DNA of 64,000 nt from NCBI GenBank assembly GCA_964615375.1, contig CAZTOW010000047.1, positions 13,055-77,054 on the forward strand, in the 5' to 3' direction. The stretch is from CAZKWG01 sp964615375 (GTDB taxonomy: Bacteria > Myxococcota_A > UBA796 > CAZKWG01). Every line of letters begins with the position of its first letter. Position 1 is the first letter of the stretch. Made by a program: the position numbers and the translations under genes. This document shows positions 49,190 to 57,811 of this stretch, piece by piece. Below the pieces are notes generated by a model. It was not told the origin of the DNA and searched no databases. It was given only the letters and a program-made list of their open reading frames with translations.

Positions 49190-49465
49190 TTACGGCACGA
49201 TCATCACCGTCACGCCCCGGCTCCGGCACAGCCTCAACACCTTTCTGGTCACGGCGTGCGCGTTCCACCGCGCCAGGATCACGACCAGCGCGAAGCTGCC
49301 GGCCCGAATGGCCTGCTCCAGCCGACGCAGCTCGCCGTTCCCGCCGAAGCGCCGTCCCTGGAAGTACACCGCCTCGCCGAGCTCCCCGAAGTCGGTCCCG
49401 CGCCTCTCCTGGCGCGCGTCGCCGCCAAGGATGGCGACCCGCCGGGCGGGCGCCAGGGCTACCAC
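49190..49465 (-). CDS. DUF2325-like protein next to viperin
   Basis: 91 aa from a GTG that overlaps the end of the viperin gene, with GGGAGG 5 bases before it. It has the same pattern as the protein at 15397-15864: VAILGGDAR near the start, FGGNGELRRLEQAI, then VVILARWNAHAVTRKVLRLCRSRGVTVMIV. This is the DUF2325-type layout of a short Rossmann-like sheet with histidine and arginine/tryptophan positions. It is the last gene of the viperin operon. Its job is unknown. A nucleotide-binding or regulatory role would fit the viperin context, but that is inference. Confidence 0.6.
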   Translation of the reverse strand: MVALAPARRVAILGGDARQERRGTDFGELGEAVYFQGRRFGGNGELRRLEQAIRAGSFALVVILARWNAHAVTRKVLRLCRSRGVTVMIVP

Positions 49466-50292
49466 GCATACCTCCCGCCACGCGCGTCGAAGCGGCCGAC
49501 CTCACATCCAACCTCGGCCAGCGCCGACTCCACACCGACCTCCAGGATAGGTCGGCTGTACACATGGGCGCCGGTCGCGTTGCCGTAGAAGCGGCCGAGC
49601 GGATCTATCATCGCGTAGGATCCGCGCATCGCGGCGTTGTCTTCGACGATGGGCGCGAGGCCGTCGGCGGCGAGGTGCGCGTGGCGCCGGACGAAGGCTT
49701 CGAAGCGCTCGGCGTCGATGAGCAGGGGCTCGACCGCGCCGTCGTTCTGGCCCACCACGGGCAGCACCTGGAAGACCTTCCAGCGCTCGGGCTGCATGCG
49801 GTGGACGAGGACCGTCATGTCCTCACGCCAGTTGAGCGCCGTCACAACGGTGTTCAGCTTCAGCCGAAGGCCGAGGGCACGGGCGCGATCCGCCAGCCCG
49901 ATGGCACGGGCGACGTGGTCGCCGCGACTTCGGCCGAGCGCCACCTCGGTCGCCTCGTCCGCCGAGTCGACCGAGAGGCCAAGCCAGTCGAGGTCGGTCG
50001 CGTGGGTGTCGAGGAGACGGCCGAGGCGCGCGCCGTTGCTCACGATGCTGGTGACCAGACCGAGCGCGCGGCTGAGCGCGACCAACTCGCCGATGTCCGG
50101 GTGCAGCGTTGGCTCACCGCCGGCGAAGTTCAGCTTCTCCACGCCCGCGTCGCGCAGCAGGCCGAGCAGACGGCGCGCGTCCGGCAGCGCGAGCCGCCCT
50201 TCCACGTCGCGGAAGGTGGCGAAACAGAAGTGACAGGCAGCGTCACAGGGCTTGAACAGGTGGTAGTTGACCGCAGGGATGGCGAGGGGCAT
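49459..50292 (-). CDS. Prokaryotic viperin (antiviral radical SAM enzyme)
   Basis: 277 aa from the ATG at 50292 (MPLAIPAVNYHLF), with GGAGG 6 bases before it. The radical-SAM cluster motif CxxxCxxC is at C16, C20 and C23 (PCDAACHFCFATF). Viperin landmarks follow in order: KLNFAGGEPTLHP, TSIVSNGARLG, LDWLGLSVDS, REDMTVLVHRMQPERWKVFQVLP, and the C-terminal LEVGVESAL and RFDARGGRYAW. Viperins make ddh-type nucleotide chain terminators (3'-deoxy-3',4'-didehydro) that stop viral RNA polymerases. Which nucleotide this one modifies is unknown. It lies downstream of an RtcR-like activator gene and upstream of a DUF2325-like gene, with no nucleotide kinase partner visible. Confidence 0.92.
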   Translation of the reverse strand: MPLAIPAVNYHLFKPCDAACHFCFATFRDVEGRLALPDARRLLGLLRDAGVEKLNFAGGEPTLHPDIGELVALSRALGLVTSIVSNGARLGRLLDTHATDLDWLGLSVDSADEATEVALGRSRGDHVARAIGLADRARALGLRLKLNTVVTALNWREDMTVLVHRMQPERWKVFQVLPVVGQNDGAVEPLLIDAERFEAFVRRHAHLAADGLAPIVEDNAAMRGSYAMIDPLGRFYGNATGAHVYSRPILEVGVESALAEVGCEVGRFDARGGRYAW

Positions 50293-50342
50293 TGGACCTC
50301 CGGGGGAGGCCCCAGAGGAGAGCAAGCCTCATTCCAAGCTCA

Positions 50343-52016
50343 TCACTCGCGTAAAAATCCCTTCATTCGTCCACCTGTCCGTCTGGAATTATCCGCTACC
50401 GGTTCATTCTCACCGCCCTCCGGCGCACTTGGACCTCCGCCGCTCCGAATCCACGAATTCAGCGTCTCTCGCTTCACGCCCAGCAGCTCCGCGGCGCGCG
50501 AGCGGTTGCCACCTTCTGCCAGGGCGGCCTCGATCCAACGCGCCCGCAGCGCGTCCAGACGCGATGGCAGGGGATGGTCGAGCGGGAGCTGCGCGCGCAG
50601 CTCGTCCAAGGAGGGCAGCGCGTCAGCTCCAGCCGTCGCCTCGGATCCGAGCGCGTCCACGGCGCGCTCGACCGCGTCGTCCAGTGGCAGGTCGTTGCGC
50701 AGCGCGGCGGCGAGGTGCCAGGCGACGCGCTGCAGGTCCCGCAAATTCCCCGGCAGCGGCGACGCGCGCAGGCGCGCGACCAGCGACGTGTGCTCGACCA
50801 GGGGCGTCCAGCGCGCCGGCTCGACGCTGGCCCTCGACATCACGCGCCGCAGCGTCGCGCCCCAGAACACGCCGAGATCCTCGCGGCAGGCCCGCAGCGG
50901 CGGGACGGTCAACGTGAACGTGGACAAGCGGTCGAAGAGGTCGTGGTCGAGCAACCCGCCTCGCAGCTCGGCGAGCGGCCGGTTGGTGGCGCAGACGAGC
51001 CGGAAGTTCGAGGTGATCGTGCGGGTCCCGCCGACCGGCCGGAAACCGCGCCCCTCCAGCGCGTGCATGAGCTGGCGCTGTGTGTCGCGGTCGAGATCGG
51101 CGATCTCGTCCAGGAACAGGCTGTCGCCGTCCGCCTGCTTGAGCAGCCCATCGCGGGCCTGGCTGGCGCCGGTAAACGCCCCTCGCTCGTGGCCGAACAG
51201 CTCGGAGCGTGCCATCTGCGGGTCGCCTCGAAACTGCCCACAGACGGCTGAAGGCCAGCGCTCGGCCACCTTTCCACCCTCGTGGCGTTGGAAGGGGCCC
51301 GCCGCGCGCAGCACGTTGGCGAGCGTGCTCTTGCCGGTCCCACGTTCACCGAGCAGCAGCACGGGCGCGGGCAGGGAGGCCCAGGACAGGAGCTGGTCTA
51401 TGGCGCGCCGCATGGCGCCATGGGGCGTGAACGCATCGGGATCCCAGAGCCCGCCGTCGTCGTCGGTGGAGGTCGCGACGGGCCGCGAGGCGCGGTGTCG
51501 ACGCAGCCAGGTGTCCACCTCGATCGGTACCGCCTCGATGGGCGAGGCGCGGCTGTCCCGCTTCTCCCGAGGCGTACCCTGGATCATCGTCACCGGCCCG
51601 GCCACGAAGCCCGTCGCGCACAGGACGAGCCAGACCGCGTGCATCGCAGGGGTGCCGGGCGAGAGGTGGACGTAGAGGTGTGCTCCAGGGTGATCGGCGC
51701 GAATTCGTTTGAGTTGGGCCTCGACGAAGCGGCGGATCTGGAGGTGGTCCGTGGGCGCGGACTCCGTCGGCCAGCGCCGGTCGACGGTCTCCGGCGCGAA
51801 GCGGTCCAGCGCGTGGCGGAGCTCGTCGCGGGTCTTGGACAGCACCTCCCGATCCGGCGCGCCCGGCGCGTCCCGCCAGAGCAGGTAGAGCCTGGAGATC
51901 CTGCCGTACAAGGGGCTCGGCTGGTCCAGCGCGCTGAGCAGCGGCGCGCTTCCGGCGTTCACGCTGATCCACGAGATCAGGATGGCCTCGCCCTCGGGGG
52001 CCGACAGCCGGCTCAT
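50343..52016 (-). CDS. RtcR/CARF-like sigma-54-dependent activator
   Basis: 557 aa. The N-terminal sensor (about 10-175) resembles the RtcR/CARF fold: RISRLYLLWRD, HLYVHLSPGTPAMHAVWL with the glycine-threonine loop near 117-124, and PVTMIQGTP. The AAA+ domain has Walker A GERGTGKS at 223-230, the sigma-54-contacting GAFTGA at 279-284, Walker B FLDE at 301-304 and the PLRACREDL segment. The C-terminus is a Fis-type HTH (about 500-535, WIEAALAEGGNRSRAAELLG). RtcR activators respond to RNA-derived ligands and switch on RNA repair genes. The ATG overlaps the PLD gene stop as ATGA. The sigma-54 promoter at 46111 is a likely target. Confidence 0.9.
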   Translation of the reverse strand: MSRLSAPEGEAILISWISVNAGSAPLLSALDQPSPLYGRISRLYLLWRDAPGAPDREVLSKTRDELRHALDRFAPETVDRRWPTESAPTDHLQIRRFVEAQLKRIRADHPGAHLYVHLSPGTPAMHAVWLVLCATGFVAGPVTMIQGTPREKRDSRASPIEAVPIEVDTWLRRHRASRPVATSTDDDGGLWDPDAFTPHGAMRRAIDQLLSWASLPAPVLLLGERGTGKSTLANVLRAAGPFQRHEGGKVAERWPSAVCGQFRGDPQMARSELFGHERGAFTGASQARDGLLKQADGDSLFLDEIADLDRDTQRQLMHALEGRGFRPVGGTRTITSNFRLVCATNRPLAELRGGLLDHDLFDRLSTFTLTVPPLRACREDLGVFWGATLRRVMSRASVEPARWTPLVEHTSLVARLRASPLPGNLRDLQRVAWHLAAALRNDLPLDDAVERAVDALGSEATAGADALPSLDELRAQLPLDHPLPSRLDALRARWIEAALAEGGNRSRAAELLGVKRETLNSWIRSGGGPSAPEGGENEPVADNSRRTGGRMKGFLRE

Positions 52017-53533
52017 ACGACGACGACCCCACCGAGGCGGACGGCGAGGCGTCGGGCGTTCTCGGCGTCCTCCGCGCGCTCCAGCTTCACGAACACCTCG
52101 CTGGCCCGCTCGAAGACCTGCGGGCGGTAGGGGCGGCGCTCCTGGACCTTGTGGGGCTTACCATCCTTGCCGGGCTCCTCCCGCTCGAAGATCTCGAAGC
52201 GCTCCTTGGCGTCCTTGGGCAGCACGGGCGGCTGGACCTCCCAGGCGAACGATATCTTCTGCGGAAGCTCGGCGCGAGCCGGGGGAGGCGTCAGCTTCGG
52301 GGCGGGCGCCGCGTCGAGCTGCAGCGCGTCGCGCGCGGTGACAGGCGGTAGCGAGAGGCTCTGGGTGGCGACGACGCGCACAACGCCGTCCTTCAGCGCG
52401 GCGTCGGCCGGGAGGAGCTCGCCCGTGTGCGCGCCGCGCGTCAGACCGGAGCGGTACTCCCAGGGGAAGGCGTCTACCCACGCACGCAACGTGGCGTCGA
52501 CGGCGCGCGCGGCCGCGGGCGGGAGCTGAACCCCGATCTCGAAGCCCCGATCGAGCCCGGCGGCCTCCAGGTTCGCGGTCATCACCAGCGCGGCGCCGTC
52601 CGCCACGATGGCCTTGGCATGCAGCTTGTCGTGCCCCACCACGCGCGCCCCCGCCCCCGCCAGCGCCGCCGCCACGCGAGCTACGACTTTGCGGGGGCGC
52701 GTCAGCACGGTGAGCGCCACCCCTCGGCGTCGCGCCTCCAGGAGCGTGGCCACACTCGCGTGATCGAGATCGAGGCTGTAGCTGGAGACGAGCAGTTCGC
52801 GTCTCGCGCCGCTGATCAGCGCGATCACGGCCTCGCGCAGCGCCGTTCCGTCCTTGAGCGTCCCGCGCACCGGCCCCGCGCCGTCTGGTCGCGTCGGCTC
52901 CGCAGGGGGTGGCTTGATCGCCAGCAGCCGTCCCGGCGCGCGCAGCTCCTGATCGGCCTCTCGCCAGAAGGCCCAGCGAAAGTGCGCCGCGAGGCTGCTC
53001 GCCATCCCGGCGTCGAGCTCGACGCCGAGCTCCATGTTGTCGCGCAGCGCCCGGTTGAAGTTCGCGGTGCTGAGCCAGGCGCGCCCGCCGGGGCCGGGAT
53101 CGATCACCACGAACTTGGCGTGCAGGTGGTCCGCCGAGCGCAGCAGCACACGCCCGGCGAGGCCGTCGAGCAACTTCTCGTGCTCCTCCGCCATCCTCCG
53201 GTCGAACTCGTCGTCATCACCGAGCACCTTGCCGAGGCGCTGCTTCGACGCGGTGAGTGCGTAGACCCGCACGCCCCGGTCGGCCGCGCGGCGCATGGCC
53301 TCGGCCAGCGTGGTATCGGCGAGCAGAAATGAGCTCACGAGCGCGACCTCGCGCGCCGCGTCCAGGCCCGCGACCAGCGCCGCACGGAAACGCAGCTCGG
53401 GCCCGGTGCGCCAGAGGCCAGGGGCGGGCGCCTCCAGCGTCTCGGGTTGGGTGGGCGCCCGACGCGCCCAGCCTGCGGGCAGGGCTTCTCCAGTCAGATC
53501 CAGGACAGCGCTACGCTTCAAGGGCGTGATCAT
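52013..53533 (-). CDS. Phospholipase D-family nuclease-like protein with two HKD motifs
   Basis: 506 aa. Two PLD catalytic motifs are seen: HLHAKFVVID (about 136-145), followed by WLSTANFNRA, and KLHAKAIVADG (about 297-307), followed by VMTANLEAAG. The halves come together to form one active site, as in Nuc/PLD-type nucleases and DrmC-like DISARM proteins. A proline-rich C-terminal extension (about 385-470) ends in a basic segment. The gene begins 3 bases after the preceding one and its stop overlaps the activator start. It is probably the cleaving enzyme of the helicase operon. Confidence 0.82.
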   Translation of the reverse strand: MITPLKRSAVLDLTGEALPAGWARRAPTQPETLEAPAPGLWRTGPELRFRAALVAGLDAAREVALVSSFLLADTTLAEAMRRAADRGVRVYALTASKQRLGKVLGDDDEFDRRMAEEHEKLLDGLAGRVLLRSADHLHAKFVVIDPGPGGRAWLSTANFNRALRDNMELGVELDAGMASSLAAHFRWAFWREADQELRAPGRLLAIKPPPAEPTRPDGAGPVRGTLKDGTALREAVIALISGARRELLVSSYSLDLDHASVATLLEARRRGVALTVLTRPRKVVARVAAALAGAGARVVGHDKLHAKAIVADGAALVMTANLEAAGLDRGFEIGVQLPPAAARAVDATLRAWVDAFPWEYRSGLTRGAHTGELLPADAALKDGVVRVVATQSLSLPPVTARDALQLDAAPAPKLTPPPARAELPQKISFAWEVQPPVLPKDAKERFEIFEREEPGKDGKPHKVQERRPYRPQVFERASEVFVKLERAEDAENARRLAVRLGGVVVV

Positions 53534-53536
53534 GGG

Positions 53537-54703
53537 TCAGCTCCAGAGGCCGAGATCAAAGGGGGCGAGCAGGTTCCAAGCGCGATCTCCGCGCTCGGTT
53601 CGGGCCCGCGCCAGCAGCTCTGCGGGGGAGCGCGGACGCGGGCGGTGATGCGGGAAGCGGGCCGCCAGGGCGCGGGCCTGCCCGTCCAGCTGCGTCGGCG
53701 TGGCGTAGGCCGCGAGCTCCTCCCACTGGAGCCACTCGAACCAGCTCTGCGCGTCCGCGTCCGAGCCCGGGACCAGGCGCACGTCCGGGAGCTTCGTCGC
53801 CTCGAAGCTGCCGAGCTTGTCCCACTTGCTGGCAGGAATGGCCAGATCCTGTGCGAAGGCGCGCCTTGCGCCCTCGGACAGATCCGCGAAGCGCACGGGC
53901 AACACGGCCGCGCCGGCCTGCGCACGCCAGCGTTGCAGGTCGGCCGTGCTCACGCCGGAGCCGTGGGAGGCGAGCGCCGTCCACAGGGCATCGCGGGAAA
54001 TTCGAGTGAGCACCTCGGGGAGGTCGAGGTACGCGTCGATCTTGAGCCCAGGTCCCTCACCGGGGACGGGCAGGATCCCGTGCAGCCGCAGCACCGGCTC
54101 CTGCTCCCAGACCAGCTCCAGACGTGCCGTAGCCGCCTCGCCCTCCGCGCCGCCCTGCGCCAGGTGGAAGAGCTGAAAGAGGTAGCCCCGGGCAGCCGAC
54201 GCGCGCGGCGCGGCCCCCACCGTCGGAGCGAGCGGTCCTGGGGGAGGCGCTGGTCGCGCAGGGCGCCCATCGCCGCGTTTGCGGGCCTCGGCGAGCGCCC
54301 CTCGTTCGTCCCGGGCGGATGCGCCCTCGACGCGCTCGGCGTGGATCAACACCTCCGGGATGAGCGGATCCTCGACATAGTACAGCCGCCAGGTACCCTC
54401 CTCCGGCACGAGCACCGCGCCGTGCTCCAACGCGAGCCGGCCCGAGGCCGAGAGCGCGGCAGGTCCGCTGAAACCCTCTCGCTCCAGCAGCCCGAGCGCG
54501 ACACAGCGGTCGATCACCTTCCAGCCGACCACCTCGGGCCGGTTGCCGAGCAGCTCGCGCAGCACGTCGCGCGCCCCGATGGGGCGATCCAGGTCCGCGG
54601 CCAGGCGCGCCACGGCGAGGAACTCGGGGCGATCCCGGCCGACCGCGACGGTGGCCTCCGTGTCGAAGGCGTTGATGGATACAGTTCGTTGAAGGCGGAT
54701 CAT
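53537..54703 (-). CDS. Unknown protein between helicase and PLD genes
   Basis: 388 aa from the ATG at 54703, which overlaps the helicase stop (ATGA); an earlier frame start at 54715 is less likely. No recognised motif. It contains a winged-helix-like segment (about 45-95: ARDVLRELLGNRPEVVGWKVIDRCVALGLLEREG), an alanine/arginine/proline-rich linker (about 140-175) and a helical C-terminal half ending SPAELLARARTERGDRAW. Its place between helicase and nuclease suggests an adaptor or DNA-recognition subunit, which is inference only. Confidence 0.7.
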   Translation of the reverse strand: MIRLQRTVSINAFDTEATVAVGRDRPEFLAVARLAADLDRPIGARDVLRELLGNRPEVVGWKVIDRCVALGLLEREGFSGPAALSASGRLALEHGAVLVPEEGTWRLYYVEDPLIPEVLIHAERVEGASARDERGALAEARKRGDGRPARPAPPPGPLAPTVGAAPRASAARGYLFQLFHLAQGGAEGEAATARLELVWEQEPVLRLHGILPVPGEGPGLKIDAYLDLPEVLTRISRDALWTALASHGSGVSTADLQRWRAQAGAAVLPVRFADLSEGARRAFAQDLAIPASKWDKLGSFEATKLPDVRLVPGSDADAQSWFEWLQWEELAAYATPTQLDGQARALAARFPHHRPRPRSPAELLARARTERGDRAWNLLAPFDLGLWS

Positions 54704-57588
54704 CGGCTGCCCCATCCGAGGTTGTGGGCGTAGTGTTCAGAGCTGGCGAGCCGTCGAAGGAGCTCGGACCTGCATCGCTCGGAGGCGAAGCCCGCGCGGT
54801 GACCGACGAGCACGACCTGGTACCGGGCGCGGGTCAGCGCCACGTTGAGCCGGTTCGGGCTGTTGAGGAAGCCCACGGCGCCGCCCGACTTCACGAAAGA
54901 CAGGAGCACGAGATCGGCTTCGTGGCCCTGGAAACGGTCCACGGTGCAGAGCGTGACGTGCACGCGGTGGCGCCCGCGAGGCAGCCGGAAGTTGCGCGTG
55001 TTGCCCGGCAAACCGGACTCGCGCTGGAGGCGGCGCCGCAGCTCCGCCTCCTGACCGCGGTAGAAGGTCAGGACCGCGACCTCCCAGGGAGCGTCGGGGT
55101 CTCGACCCGGACGGGGCTCGCCCTGGGCCCAGTTCACGAACTGGTGCAGCTCCTCCATCACCGCGTCCGCCTCGGCCACGTTGGTGTTCTTCGAGCCGCG
55201 CCGCCCGCGTTCCCGGGGGTGGATGTCCAGCCAGACCCCGCGAGAGGCATAGCGCGGGTAGCTCCAGGCGCGCGCCTCAGCCATGCCCGCGGCGTTGTTC
55301 AACAGGCCGTCCTCTGCGTAGAACGCCTCTCGCGGGAAGGCGGAGATCTCGTCGTGCATGCGGTGCTGGAACTGAAGCGAGATCATGCGTGTCGTCAGCG
55401 CCCACTCGGGCAAGCCGTGGGTCAGTGCGGTCTCCTGGTCCCAGCCCAGGCTACCCGCGCCGCGCTGGAGGATCTCCAAGATGGAGGGCATGGCGACCCG
55501 GCGCACGTTGGCCAGGTCGGCCTCCAACAGCTCGGCGGCAGTCTGCACATGGCCATCGCGGCTCTCACGCGGGCGCATATTGCGATACCGGAAGTACCAG
55601 TCCCCGAGCGTGGTGGGCACCAGCGCCGCCAGCTCGGTGAGCAGCCGGGCCTGATCTGCGGGGTTCTGCCGCAGCTCGTAGGCGCGGACCTGCCGCCAGG
55701 CGACCTCGTCCGCCCAGTCGAGCGGATTCTCGGCGACCCGCTGGTCGAGCGCGTCTCGATGCCCCTCCCACTGGGGGAGCGGCGGGAGACGCCCGCCAGT
55801 CGCCACCAGATCGCCCGGCAGTCGGTGCTCCCAGGCCGCGAGCGTGTCGGGCGCTCCGTAGATCAGATCGGCGTACAGGAGCTCCGGGACCGCGTCAGGC
55901 ACGCCGCGCAGCGTCATGGGCTCGGCGCGCGTGAGATCGAGGGCGTGGACGCCACGGGCCGTGGCCTCCTCGGCGAACAGGTTGGCCTCCTCCGCACTGG
56001 TCACGCCGACCAGCGCACGCTGCCGGTCGCCAGGGCGGACGACCTCGCTCACCAGGAAGGTGTGGACCGCGGCACGGGCGACCTCCGGCGGCAGCAGGCC
56101 GCGCAGGTTCTCGGCGAGGTCCTGCTCTTCGACATAGGGCGAGAGCTGCCGGATGTCGCCTACGACCACCCACTTACGCGCGAAGGAGGCGGGGACCAGG
56201 AACTCGGTCAACGTCGTCTTGGACGCCTCGTCCAGGATCATCACGTCGAAGGGCTCGAATGATGGCAGCGCGTTTTTGAGTAGCCACTCGGTCCGTGGCG
56301 GTTCATGAAGAGTATGGTAGTTGCGCCACCACCTGTCCTCCGCCTTGATGGCCGGGTGCTGTAGGATGCCGATGGTCGTGCCGCAGACGAGGTTGGACGA
56401 CTCCAGCAGCAGGCGCGCGAGCGCCGACTCCGGCCCCTTGCGGTTGAGCGCCTCCTTCAGGATCGCCCGCGCGGCGTCTCCGGCGGGGGCGCCACCCTCG
56501 GGCCGGTCGAGGTGGTCGAGGATCTCATAGCGCCAGGTGCGCAGCAGGTGGCCGAGCGTCCAGGCGCTGACCGCCTCCGAGGTGACGTTGGCCTCGTCGC
56601 CGATGCGGATGGGCAGCACCAGCTTCTCGCGGGCGGGCTCCCCGGGGCCGGGTGCCTCGTCCTGCCAGGCGAGCAGTCGCTCCAGGACGTTGTCCACCGC
56701 GACGTGGGTAGACGCGACCAGCAGGACGCGCTGTCCAAGCCGCGCGAGCTGTACAATGAGCTCGCAGATCGCGGTGGTCTTGCCCGAGCCCGGTGGCCCC
56801 TCCAGCACCGCGAAGTCGGGTGTGCCGAGCACACGCGCGACGAACACGCGCTGCTCCTCGGTGCCGTCGCGCAGGCGGCCATCCGGGCCGCGTTGGAGGA
56901 AGGCCCACTCATGCTCTTCAATCTCCCACTCCTCCGGCTCGGGCCAGGTCGGTCGCGTCGACACGAGGCGCAGCAGCGGCGCCAGCCGTGGAGGCGGGCG
57001 GTCCTCCAGCTTCTCCAGGGCGCGTTTCTGGCAGTCGAGCGTCCAGGTGTTCGGGCGCAGGTAGAGCAACGGGCCGTACCGGCGGGCGCCATGGCCTTCG
57101 TGCCCCTCGTCGTCCTTGGGGGGCTCGATGGGCTTTGGCGGCCGTGAGAGCAGCAGCGCCCGCGCCTCTTCGTCCGCGGCCTCGCGCTCGACGACGTTCT
57201 CGTCACTCCACTGGAGGCGCTCGTAGACCTTCTCGGCCTTGAGGAAGGCGTCGAAGGTCGTCTCGGGCTCTTCGGCGCGCCCTGGCGGCGGCTCCAGCAC
57301 CACCCAGGTGCCCGTCGGAAGAGGCGGGGGAGGGAGACGGTCCCGGCGCCGTGTGGCCGAGGCCAGCCGCCGCACCCTCTCGTCGTGCTCCGCGCGCAGG
57401 CGTTGATCGAGCGCCCGTTGCTCGTCAGGGGTCGGCAGCCTCCAGGCCAGCACCAGGGCGCGCTGCTCCGCCGCCTTTCGCGCGGTGATCAGGTAGGAGC
57501 GGTAGGGCGCGAGCTGCGCGCCCGACTCCTTGAGCGCGGCGTCCCAGGCGCCGATCCCAGGCAAGGACATGTAATACAGGCGGGACAC
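54700..57588 (-). CDS. UPF1/AAA_12-type superfamily 1 helicase
   Basis: 962 aa from a GTG at 57588 with a full AAGGAGGT ribosome site; the longer frame to 57810 has no such support, and a later ATG at 57570 is an alternative. Walker A is GPPGSGKTT at 264-272, motif II FDVMILDEASK near 440 and VGDIRQLSPY near 470. The C-terminal lobe has QFQHRMHDEIS, VDRFQGHEADLVLLSFVKS and NVALTRARYQVVLVG, the UPF1/DNA2-type signature. A highly charged N-terminal 230 residues may bind nucleic acid. It starts a six-gene operon that ends with viperin and a DUF2325-like protein. Confidence 0.87.
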   Translation of the reverse strand: MSRLYYMSLPGIGAWDAALKESGAQLAPYRSYLITARKAAEQRALVLAWRLPTPDEQRALDQRLRAEHDERVRRLASATRRRDRLPPPPLPTGTWVVLEPPPGRAEEPETTFDAFLKAEKVYERLQWSDENVVEREAADEEARALLLSRPPKPIEPPKDDEGHEGHGARRYGPLLYLRPNTWTLDCQKRALEKLEDRPPPRLAPLLRLVSTRPTWPEPEEWEIEEHEWAFLQRGPDGRLRDGTEEQRVFVARVLGTPDFAVLEGPPGSGKTTAICELIVQLARLGQRVLLVASTHVAVDNVLERLLAWQDEAPGPGEPAREKLVLPIRIGDEANVTSEAVSAWTLGHLLRTWRYEILDHLDRPEGGAPAGDAARAILKEALNRKGPESALARLLLESSNLVCGTTIGILQHPAIKAEDRWWRNYHTLHEPPRTEWLLKNALPSFEPFDVMILDEASKTTLTEFLVPASFARKWVVVGDIRQLSPYVEEQDLAENLRGLLPPEVARAAVHTFLVSEVVRPGDRQRALVGVTSAEEANLFAEEATARGVHALDLTRAEPMTLRGVPDAVPELLYADLIYGAPDTLAAWEHRLPGDLVATGGRLPPLPQWEGHRDALDQRVAENPLDWADEVAWRQVRAYELRQNPADQARLLTELAALVPTTLGDWYFRYRNMRPRESRDGHVQTAAELLEADLANVRRVAMPSILEILQRGAGSLGWDQETALTHGLPEWALTTRMISLQFQHRMHDEISAFPREAFYAEDGLLNNAAGMAEARAWSYPRYASRGVWLDIHPRERGRRGSKNTNVAEADAVMEELHQFVNWAQGEPRPGRDPDAPWEVAVLTFYRGQEAELRRRLQRESGLPGNTRNFRLPRGRHRVHVTLCTVDRFQGHEADLVLLSFVKSGGAVGFLNSPNRLNVALTRARYQVVLVGHRAGFASERCRSELLRRLASSEHYAHNLGWGSR

Positions 57589-57689
57589 GCAACCTCCTTG
57601 CGGGAGATTAATGCAGAAGACGTGCCAGGGCTTTGGGTGAGGAGGTTCTGGCCCGGGAAGGGCGTGCAGACTCACCGTATGGCGGCGAT

Positions 57690-57728
57690 GTGGTTCAAAT
57701 TCACCGATCTTTGGTGAACTTGAACCAC
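57690..57728. promoter_or_regulatory. 16-bp-arm inverted repeat, candidate operator
   Basis: GTGGTTCAAATTCACC (57690-57705) and GGTGAACTTGAACCAC (57713-57728) are reverse complements at 15 of 16 positions, with a 7-base centre. It lies in the divergent gap between the helicase operon and the gene at 57812. No T-run follows, so a strong operator or RNA hairpin is more likely than a terminator. It probably controls one or both flanking units. Confidence 0.55.
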
Positions 57729-57811
57729 TCGGGGTAGCACCTGGCTCAGTCACAGCGGGTGAGACGCACCTCCCGCGTCCAGCCGGACAGCGCGCACGAT
57801 AGAGCCTCACC

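Noticed and set aside
54700..57810. Helicase start at 57810
   Set aside because: The extra 74 residues run through the inverted repeat and overlap the divergent gene; a strong ribosome site points to GTG at 57588.
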